A stretch of 64,000 nucleotides of DNA from Aureibaculum algae (GTDB lineage Bacteria; Bacteroidota; Bacteroidia; Flavobacteriales; Flavobacteriaceae). The notes below the pieces were generated by a model. That model worked only from the letters and a program-made list of their open reading frames with translations, ran no database searches and had not been told where the DNA came from. This document shows, piece after piece, positions 34,703 through 44,706 of the stretch. Both the position numbers and the translations under genes were made by a program. Within the stretch, counting starts at the first letter, position 1; each line of letters opens with the position of its first letter. The stretch covers positions 2,494,501 to 2,558,500 of the forward strand of contig NZ_CP040749.1 in NCBI RefSeq assembly GCF_006065315.1. Reading direction: 5' to 3'.

Positions 34703-36007
34703 ATGAAACCGATATTACATTCAAGAATAATAATTTTTTGCATGCTTTTATCGGTTTTTTCCGTTTCAGCACAGGATAAACTTACCTATGCAAACCCTTC
34801 AGATGTTGGTTTAGACTCCACATACATATATCATAATGTTGATTCTATTATGACCTTAGGAATTCAAAATCGTGCCTTTCCAGGAGCTCAAGTTTTAGTA
34901 GCCAAAGACAGTAAAATTATTTTTCATAAGGCCTACGGTTTTCAAACTTATGATTCGGTGCAGCAAGTCGGATTAAATGATATTTATGATTTAGCATCGG
35001 TGACTAAAATTACTGCAGCATTACCAGCAATAATGAAATTAGTTGATGAAGGTAAACTAGGTTTAGACAAGCCTTTTAGTGACTATTGGAAACCATGGAA
35101 GCATGTTAAAAATAAAAAAGACCTAACCTTACGCGAAATATTAGCTCATCAAGCTGGACTACAACCTTATATTGTTTTTTTAAGTAAAGTATTTAAGAAA
35201 AATGGTGAGATCAAAAAACGTTTTGTAAAACGAAAAGCAAAGCGGGGATATACCAATCAAGCCTATAATGGTTTGTTTATTAAAAACAGATTTAATAGAA
35301 AAATGTACCGAATTGCAAATCGGTCAAAAGTTTCTGCTATCAAAAAATATAAATATTCTGGCTTAACATTTTTAATGTATCCCGAATTGGTAAAACAAAT
35401 AACGGGTAAACCATTCGATACCTACCTACAAGAAACTTTTTACAAACCTTTAGGGGCTTCAACAATGGGATTTCTTCCTAAAACTAAGAATTTCACGAAT
35501 TCTATTATCCCAACTGAAGTAGATTCTCTTTTTAGAAAAGAGTTGACTAGAGGATGGGTACATGATGAAAATGCGGCATTACTTGGTGGCATTTCAGGAA
35601 ATGCAGGACTATTTGCTACGGCTACAGATTTAGCTAAAATAATGCAGATGTATATGAATTATGGAGTTTATGATGGTAAACGTTATTTTTCTGAAGCTAC
35701 CGTAAAAGAATTTACAAAAATTCAATACCCAGAAAACGACAATAGAAGGGGCTTAGGATTTGACAAACCATCTATCGGTAATGATACTTTAGCTTTAAAA
35801 GATGCATATCCTGCACCAGAAGTAAGTGCTGAAAGTTTTGGGCATTCTGGTTTTACAGGTACTTTTATTTGGGCAGATCCCAAAGAGAAATTGGTTTATA
35901 TTTTCTTGTCAAATAGAGTAAATCCGACAAGAAAAAGTAGAGGAATTTACACATACAATATTAGAAGTGCAATTCAAGAAGTCTTTTATAAAGCAAAGAA
36001 AGAGTAA
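34703..36007 (+). CDS. Secreted serine hydrolase, class C beta-lactamase/D-Ala carboxypeptidase fold
   Basis: A 434-residue protein with signal peptide (1-23, ending VSAQ) and a beta-lactamase-related domain. The SxxK motif is SVTK (Ser99, Lys102), the second motif is YSG near 218 and the third is HSG in GHSGFTGTF (about 386). The class C Tyr-x-Asn is replaced by Tyr-Ser-Gly, typical of esterase/peptidase relatives rather than true lactamases. The ATG at 34703 is preferred over an upstream in-frame start inside sucC because only the shorter form starts with the signal peptide. Its stop directly abuts the convergent receptor gene. Confidence 0.88.
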   Translation: MKPILHSRIIIFCMLLSVFSVSAQDKLTYANPSDVGLDSTYIYHNVDSIMTLGIQNRAFPGAQVLVAKDSKIIFHKAYGFQTYDSVQQVGLNDIYDLASVTKITAALPAIMKLVDEGKLGLDKPFSDYWKPWKHVKNKKDLTLREILAHQAGLQPYIVFLSKVFKKNGEIKKRFVKRKAKRGYTNQAYNGLFIKNRFNRKMYRIANRSKVSAIKKYKYSGLTFLMYPELVKQITGKPFDTYLQETFYKPLGASTMGFLPKTKNFTNSIIPTEVDSLFRKELTRGWVHDENAALLGGISGNAGLFATATDLAKIMQMYMNYGVYDGKRYFSEATVKEFTKIQYPENDNRRGLGFDKPSIGNDTLALKDAYPAPEVSAESFGHSGFTGTFIWADPKEKLVYIFLSNRVNPTRKSRGIYTYNIRSAIQEVFYKAKKE

Positions 36008-38857
36008 CTAAAAACGATAATTCAATTCTAGTAAGGCACTTCTTTGCAACACTGGAAAAACAACAAAACTTTCATCAGGATTCGCATTTATATACTCCTT
36101 AGTAGCTCCATTAGCACTTGCTCCAAAACTATTTGCACCATAGAAATTGGCAAGCCCTTTAGAATTAAAAAGATTTGAAACTAAAATATGAGCAGATAAG
36201 TGGGCACTTATTTGATACCCAGTACCCATATTAAATAAACTATAAGAATCAAGCTCAAAACCATTGGCTACGTTTCCAAAACGTTTGCCCATAAATTGCC
36301 ATTTAATAAATGCCGAAATTTTATTTTTCTGATATTCACTACTCAAATTAGTCATCAACTTAGGCGTAAACGCTAAGGTATTACCAGAAAAATCTAACGT
36401 TTGATCGTCAGCAGTATCAACAGAACCTGCTGCATCATAGATTTTCCATTTTGTAGCTTTGGGATTTTGAATAACACCGTTAAAACGTAATGTAATATTT
36501 TGAATAGGTTCATAAACACTTTCCCATTCCAGGCCCATAGTTCTCGAGGTATTAAAGAGTATGGGAGTATAGAAAATACTATTATTATCTGAATCAAATT
36601 CAAAATTGGCAGTACCGATATTTGTCAACTCACTCCAGAATAGCGTGCTTGTAAATGAGAAGTTACTGTGGGTATATTTAACACCCATTTCAGCTTGATT
36701 AATTTTTTGAACTTCTCCTTTCTTATTGATGGGTACATTTGAAAAATTATTAAAGTAATAATTTAATTCAGGAGCTTTATTTCCCTGCGAAAATCTAAAG
36801 AATACCGATGATTTCGTATTCATTTTATAGTTAATACCTGCTGAAAAAGACAGATAATTATAGCTAAAATTGAAATGATCTTTTTCTCCAGTTGGGTTTA
36901 AAATACCATTATCATAAGCCGTATTGTTATTTCCGTCTAGACCACCATCTTGCATATTTGAGTTAAAACGATCTTTACTACCTTTATGATTTATGGACTC
37001 ATAACGTAACCCCAAATCTAAATTAAAACCTTCTGATATATCCCAGTTATCATTCAAAAAAGTAGCTATTTGACTTACATTAGCTTTTGAGTTAACAAAA
37101 AACAATCCACCATAATTACTAATTCCATTGTCATCAGACAATTTGATTATTGGTTCATTGGGATTTTCAAGAGTTACTTGTAGCATTCTAGGATTGGGTT
37201 CATAAGTAACATACCCAAAACTACCTTGGTTAAAAAATGAGTTATCAGAAAATCCCAATGCAACACCACCAGTAATATTATGATGGTCTATTTTTTTACT
37301 TAATGTTAACTGATCCATCCACTCATCAGCATTATTTTCGATATACCATGCTGATGTACCCATAATCGCATCATTTGGTAAATTACCATCAGTAAGATAT
37401 TGAACAGGTTGTCCTGCTAAAATTCCACTATTATCTATACGTGCTACTTCAGCACCTGATTGAGCATCTTTAAAAACAACTTGTCCAATAGGGAAATCAG
37501 CACCACTTATAAAATAGGCGAGGGGATCATTTAATGAAACAAACGCATTACTTATTGAAGTCTGCCAATTGGCACTTTTGGTTGAAAATTTAAGATTGTT
37601 TTTTAGTTTCCAGTTATGGCCTAAATCTTGAGAAATATCAAACCCAAAAGCAAGATCTTTTGCATGCACGCCTTGTGATGGATTAAAACTATTGGTTGCA
37701 CCTTGTGCTAAGTTTCTTCCATCAGGAATGTTAGCATTAAAACGAGGCATTAATAACGAAGTAGAACTAAAGTCTTGTCCAAAAGCAGGAGTAGGGTCAT
37801 TCCAATTTACCGCAGCAACACCAGTATATCTGTTGGTGAAATCGTCTAATAGTTTACCATAGAATTTTAGAGTACCATTTTTATTTTGTTTAATTAAATC
37901 AAATTTAAACTGTCCACCTTTGCTAAAAGTAAAATTAGTATTACGAGCACCGTCATCGATTCTATAATGTCCACCAGCGTTTAAAAACCAATTATTACCT
38001 AAAGGACTACCGACAAATGCGTCAATTTTACGGAGGTAATTGTTTTCACCTTGAAAGCCACTAGATATTTTAATGTCACCACTAAATTTATTCTGAATGT
38101 CTTTAGAAATGAAATTATAAATTCCACCAGGAGCATTTAAGGCCGTAACAGAAGCACTACCACCTCTCATAGCTTCAACTTTTTCAGTTGTTAAATCAAA
38201 TCGATGAAATAAATCAGGACTAAAGTAAGAATACTGAGCAAGACTTACAGGAAGTCCATCTTCTTGAAGTGATACATAATACCATCCCATATCATCTTCA
38301 GCTGAAGCTGAAACACCGCGTGTATAAACTTTAGTAAAAACTTCACCAGCAGAAGCATCAACAAAGGTTCCGGGAATACTTTGAAGTAAATTGGCTGTAC
38401 CTTGTGGATAAACCTGTTGGATCATTTCAGCGTTAAGAACACTCATTGAAGTGCTTGATTCTAACTGCACTTTAGGTTCAAAAGTTCCCGTAATAACAAC
38501 ATTTTGTAAATTGAGTAAATCCTCTTCCAAGACAAAATTTTGTAAGATTTCTTTTTCAGATACATAGATACTATCATGTATGGTTTTATAGCCAATATAT
38601 GATAGTGTTAAGCTATAGTTACCTGTTGGAATATTTTGAAATTTGAATTGTCCCTCAGCATTTGTAGTAGTACCAGAATAAGTGGGATTCAATACAACAT
38701 TAACACCTTCTAAAAGGTTACCATTAGTATCTTGTACTTCACCATGAATGGTTGATTGAGCAATTATAGAACTATTAAATATGCCAAATAATAGCAGTGC
38801 TAAGAATAGTTGTTTATTTCGGAAACTGTTCGTTTCAAAGAATGCAAATAATTCCAA
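36008..38857 (-). CDS. TonB-dependent receptor with CarboxypepD_reg domain
   Basis: A 949-residue outer-membrane receptor. A somewhat long N-terminus (signal about 15-34, SSIIAQ) precedes a CarboxypepD_reg_2 domain (35-115; IHGEVQDTNGNLLEGVNVVLN), a plug domain (about 120-240; VVITGTFEP, LLQSIPGTFVD, EAMRGGSASV) and a 22-strand barrel ending in the terminal aromatic LELNYRF. The sequence fits import of an iron complex or other ligand by TonB; no SusD partner is adjacent, so a glycan PUL role is not indicated. An internal start at MSTG-like positions is not needed. Confidence 0.9.
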   Translation of the reverse strand: MELFAFFETNSFRNKQLFLALLLFGIFNSSIIAQSTIHGEVQDTNGNLLEGVNVVLNPTYSGTTTNAEGQFKFQNIPTGNYSLTLSYIGYKTIHDSIYVSEKEILQNFVLEEDLLNLQNVVITGTFEPKVQLESSTSMSVLNAEMIQQVYPQGTANLLQSIPGTFVDASAGEVFTKVYTRGVSASAEDDMGWYYVSLQEDGLPVSLAQYSYFSPDLFHRFDLTTEKVEAMRGGSASVTALNAPGGIYNFISKDIQNKFSGDIKISSGFQGENNYLRKIDAFVGSPLGNNWFLNAGGHYRIDDGARNTNFTFSKGGQFKFDLIKQNKNGTLKFYGKLLDDFTNRYTGVAAVNWNDPTPAFGQDFSSTSLLMPRFNANIPDGRNLAQGATNSFNPSQGVHAKDLAFGFDISQDLGHNWKLKNNLKFSTKSANWQTSISNAFVSLNDPLAYFISGADFPIGQVVFKDAQSGAEVARIDNSGILAGQPVQYLTDGNLPNDAIMGTSAWYIENNADEWMDQLTLSKKIDHHNITGGVALGFSDNSFFNQGSFGYVTYEPNPRMLQVTLENPNEPIIKLSDDNGISNYGGLFFVNSKANVSQIATFLNDNWDISEGFNLDLGLRYESINHKGSKDRFNSNMQDGGLDGNNNTAYDNGILNPTGEKDHFNFSYNYLSFSAGINYKMNTKSSVFFRFSQGNKAPELNYYFNNFSNVPINKKGEVQKINQAEMGVKYTHSNFSFTSTLFWSELTNIGTANFEFDSDNNSIFYTPILFNTSRTMGLEWESVYEPIQNITLRFNGVIQNPKATKWKIYDAAGSVDTADDQTLDFSGNTLAFTPKLMTNLSSEYQKNKISAFIKWQFMGKRFGNVANGFELDSYSLFNMGTGYQISAHLSAHILVSNLFNSKGLANFYGANSFGASANGATKEYINANPDESFVVFPVLQRSALLELNYRF

Positions 38858-38877
38858 TTAAGTAGGTTGTTTATAGT

Positions 38878-39252
38878 TTACTCGTTTAAAGTAAGCCGTT
38901 GAATAGTAATAATAGTATCACAGTTTTCCACATAAATAGAAGCCTCTTTTTCTTTGACATAGCCATCAATCCAATAATAACGACATGGTTCTTGTCGGAC
39001 TTTGCTTTTAGAAAAATCAATATCTCCATTGAGTAACATTTGAACAATGACGGTAGAATCAATATTTTTATCGGTCATGAGTTGAATTACATCTTTATCA
39101 TAAACCCTGTGTTTACTTCGTAGAATTTCTAACATTCTTGCATTAGGTAGGTAATTACAAGAAGCTTCTTTTCCGTTTAAAATGATTAACAATAAAATTA
39201 TTCCTATTGTAAATCCAAATCCAAAAAAGATAAATCGGCGTTTTATTTCCAT
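38878..39252 (-). CDS. Small membrane-anchored protein, DUF4258-like
   Basis: A 124-residue protein with one N-terminal transmembrane helix (about 6-26) and a soluble remainder containing CNYLPNARMLEILRSK, a region resembling the flavobacterial DUF4258-type proteins often found after ald. Function unknown. I use the ATG at 39252; an in-frame TTG at 39276 would overlap the ald stop. Same strand as ald and tsaE, so likely the last gene of tsaE-ald-orf. Confidence 0.65.
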   Translation of the reverse strand: MEIKRRFIFFGFGFTIGIILLLIILNGKEASCNYLPNARMLEILRSKHRVYDKDVIQLMTDKNIDSTVIVQMLLNGDIDFSKSKVRQEPCRYYWIDGYVKEKEASIYVENCDTIITIQRLTLNE

Positions 39253-39265
39253 TAATAGTTTAAAA

Positions 39266-40465
39266 TTAAAAAACAAGTAAATTAATGTCGTTATAAGGTA
39301 AGCTAAACCAATCGGCTACCGCTCTGTTTGTTAAAATACCATGATAAAAGTACATACCTCTTTGTAAACTTTTATCAAAACGTGCGGCATTTTCAATTCC
39401 ACCTTCTTCTCCAATTTCTAAAAGATAAGGTGTAAATATATTACTAATGGACAAGGATGCAGTTCTTGAATAACGCGAAGGAATATTAGGCACGGCATAA
39501 TGAATTACGCCATGCTTGACAAATGTAGGATTGTCATGTGTGGTTACCTCAGAAGTTTCAAAACAACCACCACTATCAATACTCACATCTACAATTATAG
39601 CTCCATCTTTCATTATTTGAACCATTTCGTCACTCACTAATATGGGGGTTCTTGTTCTACCTCTTACTGCACCAATAGCCACATCGCAACGCATTAAAGC
39701 TTTTTGTAATGTTTTCGGTTGTATTGTTGATGTATATATAGGAGTCCCTAAATTATGCTGTAATCTTCTTAATTTGGTAACTGAATTATCAAACACCTTA
39801 ACTTGAGCTCCAAGACCAATTGCAGAACGTGCGGCAAATTCACCAACAGTTCCAGCACCAAGAATAACAACATCAGGTGGAGCAACACCTCCAATATTAC
39901 CTAATAATAGTCCATTACCAACACTACTGTTATTCATTAATTCAGCAGCAATTAGAATAGAAGAAATTCCCGCAATTTCACTTAGTGATTTTACCACAGG
40001 AAAAATTCCATGTTCATCAGATATAAAATCAAATGCTATGGCAGTAATTCGCTTTTTAGCTAAGGCTTCAAAGTATTTTTTGTTTTGTGTTTTTAATTGT
40101 AATGCAGAAAATAATACACTTTGTGGATTTATATATTCAATTTCTTTAAGTGATGGTGGCTCCACTTTTAAAATTAAATTACATCCAAATACTTCCTCTG
40201 CATCGTATGATATCTGAGCACCTGCTTCTGAATATTCAGAATCGGTATAATTAGCTCCGTCACCCGCAGTAGATTCAATAATTATCCGATGACCTTGATT
40301 GGTCAACGCTGCAACAGCATCTGGGGTAAGACAAATTCGTTTTTCTTGTAAATGTGTTTCTTTAGGAATACCGATAAACAATTCTCCTTTTTGCTTTCTA
40401 ATTTCAAGCATTTCAGGTTTCGGCATTAATTGTTCTTTACTAAACGGCGAATATTGTTTACTCAT
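39266..40465 (-). CDS. ald: Alanine dehydrogenase
   Basis: A 399-residue member of the alanine dehydrogenase/PNT family, converting L-alanine and NAD to pyruvate, ammonia and NADH. It has the N-terminal IGIPKETHLQEKRICLTPDAV with conserved Arg/Lys, the KVEPPS segment, the NAD-binding VVILGAGTVGEFAARSAIG (about 200-218), and DVSIDSGGCFETS plus HYAVPNIPSRYSRTAS. The N-terminus is about 25 residues longer than most bacterial Ald, as in other Flavobacteriia. Its start overlaps the tsaE stop by four bases. Confidence 0.92.
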   Translation of the reverse strand: MSKQYSPFSKEQLMPKPEMLEIRKQKGELFIGIPKETHLQEKRICLTPDAVAALTNQGHRIIIESTAGDGANYTDSEYSEAGAQISYDAEEVFGCNLILKVEPPSLKEIEYINPQSVLFSALQLKTQNKKYFEALAKKRITAIAFDFISDEHGIFPVVKSLSEIAGISSILIAAELMNNSSVGNGLLLGNIGGVAPPDVVILGAGTVGEFAARSAIGLGAQVKVFDNSVTKLRRLQHNLGTPIYTSTIQPKTLQKALMRCDVAIGAVRGRTRTPILVSDEMVQIMKDGAIIVDVSIDSGGCFETSEVTTHDNPTFVKHGVIHYAVPNIPSRYSRTASLSISNIFTPYLLEIGEEGGIENAARFDKSLQRGMYFYHGILTNRAVADWFSLPYNDINLLVF

Positions 40466-40893
40466 GTTGTTGAGTTATTAGATAATTGGTTAACTTTTAT
40501 ACTTCTACCTCCATCTTCATTTGCTGATAATGAAATTTTATCAGCTTTTAAAGGTAACAAATTTTTAATATTCTCTGGCCATTCAATTAAGCACCAGTTA
40601 TTACTATCAAAATATTCTTCTACCCCCATATCTAATGCTTCTTCTTCATCATTTATTCTATAGAAATCAAAATGATAAATACGTTCACCTTCATTTGATA
40701 CATATTCATTAACTAATGAAAACGTAGGAGAACTAACAACATCGTCAAGACCCAATTGTTTTACAATTTCCTTAATCAACGTTGTTTTACCAACTCCCAT
40801 TTCTCCATAAAATAGCAAGATTTTACTTGAAGCCGAATCGATAATTTGACTTGCTACTTCTTGTAGTTGATCTATGGTGTAATTTTTATTCAT
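40462..40893 (-). CDS. tsaE: tRNA threonylcarbamoyladenosine biosynthesis ATPase TsaE
   Basis: A 143-residue P-loop ATPase needed with TsaB/TsaD for t6A37 formation on tRNA. Walker A is GEMGVGKT (30-37), followed by the switch-like SSPTFSLVNEY (54-64) and HFDFYRI with the conserved Asp. C-terminal CLIEWPENIKNLLP is a family hallmark. Full length. Four-base overlap with ald on the same strand. Confidence 0.95.
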   Translation of the reverse strand: MNKNYTIDQLQEVASQIIDSASSKILLFYGEMGVGKTTLIKEIVKQLGLDDVVSSPTFSLVNEYVSNEGERIYHFDFYRINDEEEALDMGVEEYFDSNNWCLIEWPENIKNLLPLKADKISLSANEDGGRSIKVNQLSNNSTT

Positions 40894-40921
40894 TATATGC
40901 GATAAATACTATTGATATGAT

Positions 40922-40962
40922 TGTCATTACGAGGAGCTTCACAGAAATTATGCGATGAATTC
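40922..40962 (+). repeat. REP-like repeat (diverged)
   Basis: Starts TTGTCATTACGAGGAGC and includes GCGATGAATTCC. It resembles the GTCATTGCGAGGAG repeats at 16891 and 17016 and lies in the gap between yebC and tsaE. Decayed single copy. Confidence 0.5.
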
Positions 40963-41086
40963 CAATTTTTAAAGCAACATGGTAATTTCATTACTATAAT
41001 CAGATTATTTATAAAGTTGGTTTGTATTATTCACACAGATTACGGAATTGTCCTATTAATTAGTACTCTACACTACCAACTAATTG

Positions 41087-41803
41087 TTACTCCTCCATAG
41101 AATGATATACATTTTGCACATCATCTTCTTCTTCTAATTTTTCTAATAATTTATCAACATCAGCTTTTTCTTCTTCTGTTAATTTTTTAGTAGTGGTTGG
41201 AATTCTCTCAAAATCTGAAGATAAAATTTCAACATTTTTCTCATCTAAATAGCTCTGAATAGCACCAAATGATTCAAAAGGAGCATAAATCATCAGTCCA
41301 TCTTCATCTTCAAATATTTCTTCCACTTCAAAATCTATCAATTCAAGTTCTAGTTCTTCTAAATCCATATTTAATTCCTCTGTAGAAACTCTAAAGTTAC
41401 ACGTATGATCAAACATAAAAACGACGGAACCAGAAGTCCCTAAATTACCATCACATTTGGTAAATGCTGCACGCACATTAGCTACCGTTCTGTTATTGTT
41501 GTCAGTTGCTGTTTCTACTAAAACGGCAATACCATGTGGAGCATAACCTTCAAACAGAACTTCCTTATAATCTGCTGTATTTTTATCTGACGCTTTTTTA
41601 ATAGCACGTTCTACATTTTCCTTCGGCATATTAGCGGCCTTGGCATTCTGAATAACCACACGTAACCGTGAGTTTGATTCAGGATTTGGACCACCTTCTT
41701 TTACGGCCATTACAATGTCTTTACCAATACGCGTAAAGGTTTTAGCCATCGCTGACCAACGCTTCATTTTTCTTGCTTTTCTAAATTCAAATGCTCTTCC
41801 CAT
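41087..41803 (-). CDS. YebC/PmpR-family protein
   Basis: A 238-residue YebC-family protein (DNA-binding regulator in some species; recent work in the family links members to translation of proline-rich stretches). The N-terminus MGRAFEFRKARKMKRWSAMA is characteristic of the Bacteroidota branch, followed by IVMAVKEGGPNPESN and the FMFDHT segment; the C-terminus is strongly acidic. Full length. It is not overlapping its neighbours. Confidence 0.9.
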   Translation of the reverse strand: MGRAFEFRKARKMKRWSAMAKTFTRIGKDIVMAVKEGGPNPESNSRLRVVIQNAKAANMPKENVERAIKKASDKNTADYKEVLFEGYAPHGIAVLVETATDNNNRTVANVRAAFTKCDGNLGTSGSVVFMFDHTCNFRVSTEELNMDLEELELELIDFEVEEIFEDEDGLMIYAPFESFGAIQSYLDEKNVEILSSDFERIPTTTKKLTEEEKADVDKLLEKLEEEDDVQNVYHSMEE

Positions 41804-41866
41804 GTTTTATTTTATTGGGTTATTTATTCTGTTTCTAATTCTAATTATCGTTTTTTTTTAATTTCT

Positions 41867-42928
41867 TTAATCTACATGTATAAAATATAATGGTCTACCT
41901 GTTTGTAAAAATGTTTGTTTTGCTTTTTCATGATTCTCTTCAAATGTTTCTAACGGTGTTCTTTTACAGATACCATAAGAATAATGATATTTAAGAAGTT
42001 TTAAATCTGTCTCTCCAAAGGTGATTTTTTGACCATTGCAATTTGAAAAGACACTTTCACATGGCACTTTAGAAGTTGTATAAAAATGACCTAATGAGCG
42101 TATAAAACTTTTCATTAAATATTTTTTATTCACCTCTGCGTTTTTGAACGTAGTTGTATTTATTTCTAATTTGGTATCATATATTTTTCCCTTATTCCAA
42201 TAACTATGAAAATTAATATATTTATTAGCACTCATATTTTTTGAATATTTATGGCTATGATTTTCATCTATCTGATAAATGACATAATTTGACTCCTCTA
42301 AATTAGATACAAAGGAGATGTTTAAAGAATCAATCTCATTTGAAATTTTCATTGACAAATTTCGTATTACTTGTTCATATTCTTTATCTACTGATTCGCT
42401 AAAATATAATTTTATTGGTTCTGTCCATAAGACCATATATTCCTTCCTTTTGTCACTTTTTTTTGAGTGATATTTCCTGTAAACTACATCTTTATATATT
42501 TCTAATAAAGTAGAGTCAACTTTTTCATAGGGTACCGAAACGCCTCTTGGTTTATAATCTTTAACTAATACTAATGTATCATTGTTATTAAATTTAAAAC
42601 TTAAAGAATCAACTTTAGTTAATGGTCTTTTATAATGTTGTTTAAATGATTTTAAGGTCATGTAAGTTCTACGTTCGCTAATGACTCTACGTTTTACACC
42701 AATTTTATTTCCTTTTTTTATTAAATTATCAACTAATACTAAAGTATCATTTCCTTTAATTTTTAATTTATCAAAGTCTTCTTTTAAAACATCTTGATGG
42801 TAAATTGTTCTATACATCTTCAAAGGTATATAGGCAGTACCATCATTATTCCAAATAATATTATTCTGAGAATAACAATTTAAAATTGATATTAAAAGAA
42901 TAACGATAAAGTAAATGTATCTATTCAT
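41867..42928 (-). CDS. Secreted protein with degenerate DUF2927-like domain
   Basis: A 353-residue protein with signal peptide (1-20, ILNCYSQ), so likely periplasmic or exported. The N-terminal half has two similar segments, DTLVLVDNLIKKGNK and DTLVLVKDYKPRG, each following Lys-rich sequence, suggesting an internal repeat. The C-terminal half (about 165-335) resembles DUF2927: SFIRSLGHFYTT, CESVFSNCNG and DLKLLKYHYSYGIC; a His and Asp remain but the usual Glu of the helix is not obvious. Function unknown; no operon partner. Confidence 0.55.
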   Translation of the reverse strand: MNRYIYFIVILLISILNCYSQNNIIWNNDGTAYIPLKMYRTIYHQDVLKEDFDKLKIKGNDTLVLVDNLIKKGNKIGVKRRVISERRTYMTLKSFKQHYKRPLTKVDSLSFKFNNNDTLVLVKDYKPRGVSVPYEKVDSTLLEIYKDVVYRKYHSKKSDKRKEYMVLWTEPIKLYFSESVDKEYEQVIRNLSMKISNEIDSLNISFVSNLEESNYVIYQIDENHSHKYSKNMSANKYINFHSYWNKGKIYDTKLEINTTTFKNAEVNKKYLMKSFIRSLGHFYTTSKVPCESVFSNCNGQKITFGETDLKLLKYHYSYGICKRTPLETFEENHEKAKQTFLQTGRPLYFIHVD

Positions 42929-43021
42929 TTTTTATTTAATCAAATATGGACTATAGATATACAAATAAATAGTCTTGTAATTGTATTAAGATAATATCTA
43001 AAAACTTCATTAAATGCTTCT

Positions 43022-44650
43022 TTAAACCTGTAAAATTCCCAAATTAAACTTCTTTTCAATAGGAGCGTGGTTAGCGGCTTCAATACCCATACTAATCCAA
43101 GTTCTAGTATCTAACGGATCAATGACCCCATCTGTCCAAATCCTAGATGCGGCATAATAGGGAGAAACTTGATTGTCGTATCTGTTTTTTATCTTATTAA
43201 AAAGTTCATCTTCTTTTGCTTTGGTAATTTTTTCTCCCTTTTTCTCTAAAGATGCTTTTTCAATTTGTAGTAATACTTTGGCTGCCGAATTACCACTCAT
43301 TACAGCCAGTTCTGCACTTGGCCAAGCAAAAATAAGTCGTGGGTCATAGGCTTTTCCACACATGGCATAGTTACCAGCTCCGTAACTATTACCAATTATA
43401 ACGGTGAATTTTGGTACCACAGAATTACTCACGGCATTTACCATTTTGGCTCCATCTTTTATAATGCCTCCATGTTCTGATTTACTACCTACCATAAATC
43501 CTGTTACATCTTGTAAAAATACTAATGGAATTTTCTTTTGGTTACAATTAGCAATAAAACGTGTGGCTTTATCAGCACTGTCAGAATAAATAACCCCTCC
43601 AAATTGCATTTCTCCTTTAGCTGTTTTCACAACTTTCCGCTGATTGGCAACAATACCAACGGCCCAACCATCAATACGGGCATACGCCGTAATTAATGAT
43701 TTACCATAACCTGCTTTATATTCATCATATTCAGAATTATCAACTAAACGTTTAATAATTTCGAACATGTCATATTGTTCAGCTCTTGACTTAGGTAAGA
43801 TACCGTAAATTTCTTCGGGATTATCCTTTGGATCTATAGCTTTTGCACGATTATAACCTGCTTTATCAAAATCGCCAATTTTATCAACAATATTCTTAAT
43901 CGTATCCAACGCATCTTTGTCATCTTTTGCTTTATAATCTGTTACTCCAGAAATTTCACAATGTGTTGTTGCTCCTCCTAATGTTTCATTATCAATACTT
44001 TCTCCAATGGCAGCTTTTACCAAATAACTCCCCGCAAGGAAAATACTTCCTGTTTTATCTACAATTAAGGCCTCATCACTCATAATAGGTAAGTATGCCC
44101 CTCCAGCAACACAACTGCCCATAACGGCAGCTATTTGGGTAATGCCCATGCTACTCATTATAGCATTATTTCTAAAAATGCGACCGAAATGTTCTTTATC
44201 AGGAAAAATTTCATCCTGCAAGGGCAAATATACACCTGCAGAATCTACTAAATAAATAATAGGAAGTCTATTTTCAATAGCAATTTCTTGAGCTCTTAAA
44301 TTCTTTTTACCTGTAATTGGAAACCAAGCACCCGCTTTAACAGTAGCGTCGTTGGCAACAACAATACATTGTTTACCTTTTACATAACCAATTTTAACCA
44401 CGACACCACCTGAAGGACATCCACCATGTTCCGTATACATTCCTTCTCCAGCAAAAGCAGCTATTTCTATACGATTAGAATTATTATCTAACAAATAATC
44501 TATACGTTCTCTAGCCGTCAGTTTGCCCTTAGCATGTTGCTTTTCGATACGTTTTTTACCACCACCATTATAAACATTACGCAATTTATCTCTGAGAGCT
44601 CCAACTTGTAATTTGTTGTGATCTTCGTTTTTATTAAAATTTATATCCAT
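43022..44650 (-). CDS. Acyl-CoA carboxylase carboxyltransferase (beta) subunit
   Basis: A 542-residue biotin-dependent carboxyltransferase with two crotonase-like halves, of the propionyl/methylcrotonyl-CoA carboxylase type. It has the KGKLTARERIDYLLD N-terminal motif, the GGVVVKIGYVKGKQ and YLVDSAGVYLPLQDEIFPDKEHFGRIF-type segments (first half) and the oxyanion glycine pairs in GSCVAGGAYLP and GNSYGAGNYAMCGKAYDPR (second half). Length and C-terminus APIEKKFNLGILQV suggest methylcrotonoyl-CoA carboxylase, but the alpha subunit is not next to it. Confidence 0.9.
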   Translation of the reverse strand: MDINFNKNEDHNKLQVGALRDKLRNVYNGGGKKRIEKQHAKGKLTARERIDYLLDNNSNRIEIAAFAGEGMYTEHGGCPSGGVVVKIGYVKGKQCIVVANDATVKAGAWFPITGKKNLRAQEIAIENRLPIIYLVDSAGVYLPLQDEIFPDKEHFGRIFRNNAIMSSMGITQIAAVMGSCVAGGAYLPIMSDEALIVDKTGSIFLAGSYLVKAAIGESIDNETLGGATTHCEISGVTDYKAKDDKDALDTIKNIVDKIGDFDKAGYNRAKAIDPKDNPEEIYGILPKSRAEQYDMFEIIKRLVDNSEYDEYKAGYGKSLITAYARIDGWAVGIVANQRKVVKTAKGEMQFGGVIYSDSADKATRFIANCNQKKIPLVFLQDVTGFMVGSKSEHGGIIKDGAKMVNAVSNSVVPKFTVIIGNSYGAGNYAMCGKAYDPRLIFAWPSAELAVMSGNSAAKVLLQIEKASLEKKGEKITKAKEDELFNKIKNRYDNQVSPYYAASRIWTDGVIDPLDTRTWISMGIEAANHAPIEKKFNLGILQV

Positions 44651-44681
44651 AAAATTGATTTCGATAGCATTGGCTAAAATA

Positions 44682-44689
44682 CAAAAATA
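44682..44689 (-). promoter_or_regulatory. Promoter -7 element TAnnTTTG (acyl-CoA carboxylase)
   Basis: Read on the minus strand, TATTTTTG; its downstream edge lies 31 bases before the start codon. It stands back to back with the plus-strand element at 44707. Confidence 0.55.
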
Positions 44690-44706
44690 AACGATTTTTA
44701 ATTTCG

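Noticed and set aside
36008..38857. SusC-type glycan importer
   Set aside because: No SusD gene or glycoside hydrolases are adjacent; a generic TonB-dependent receptor is the safer call.
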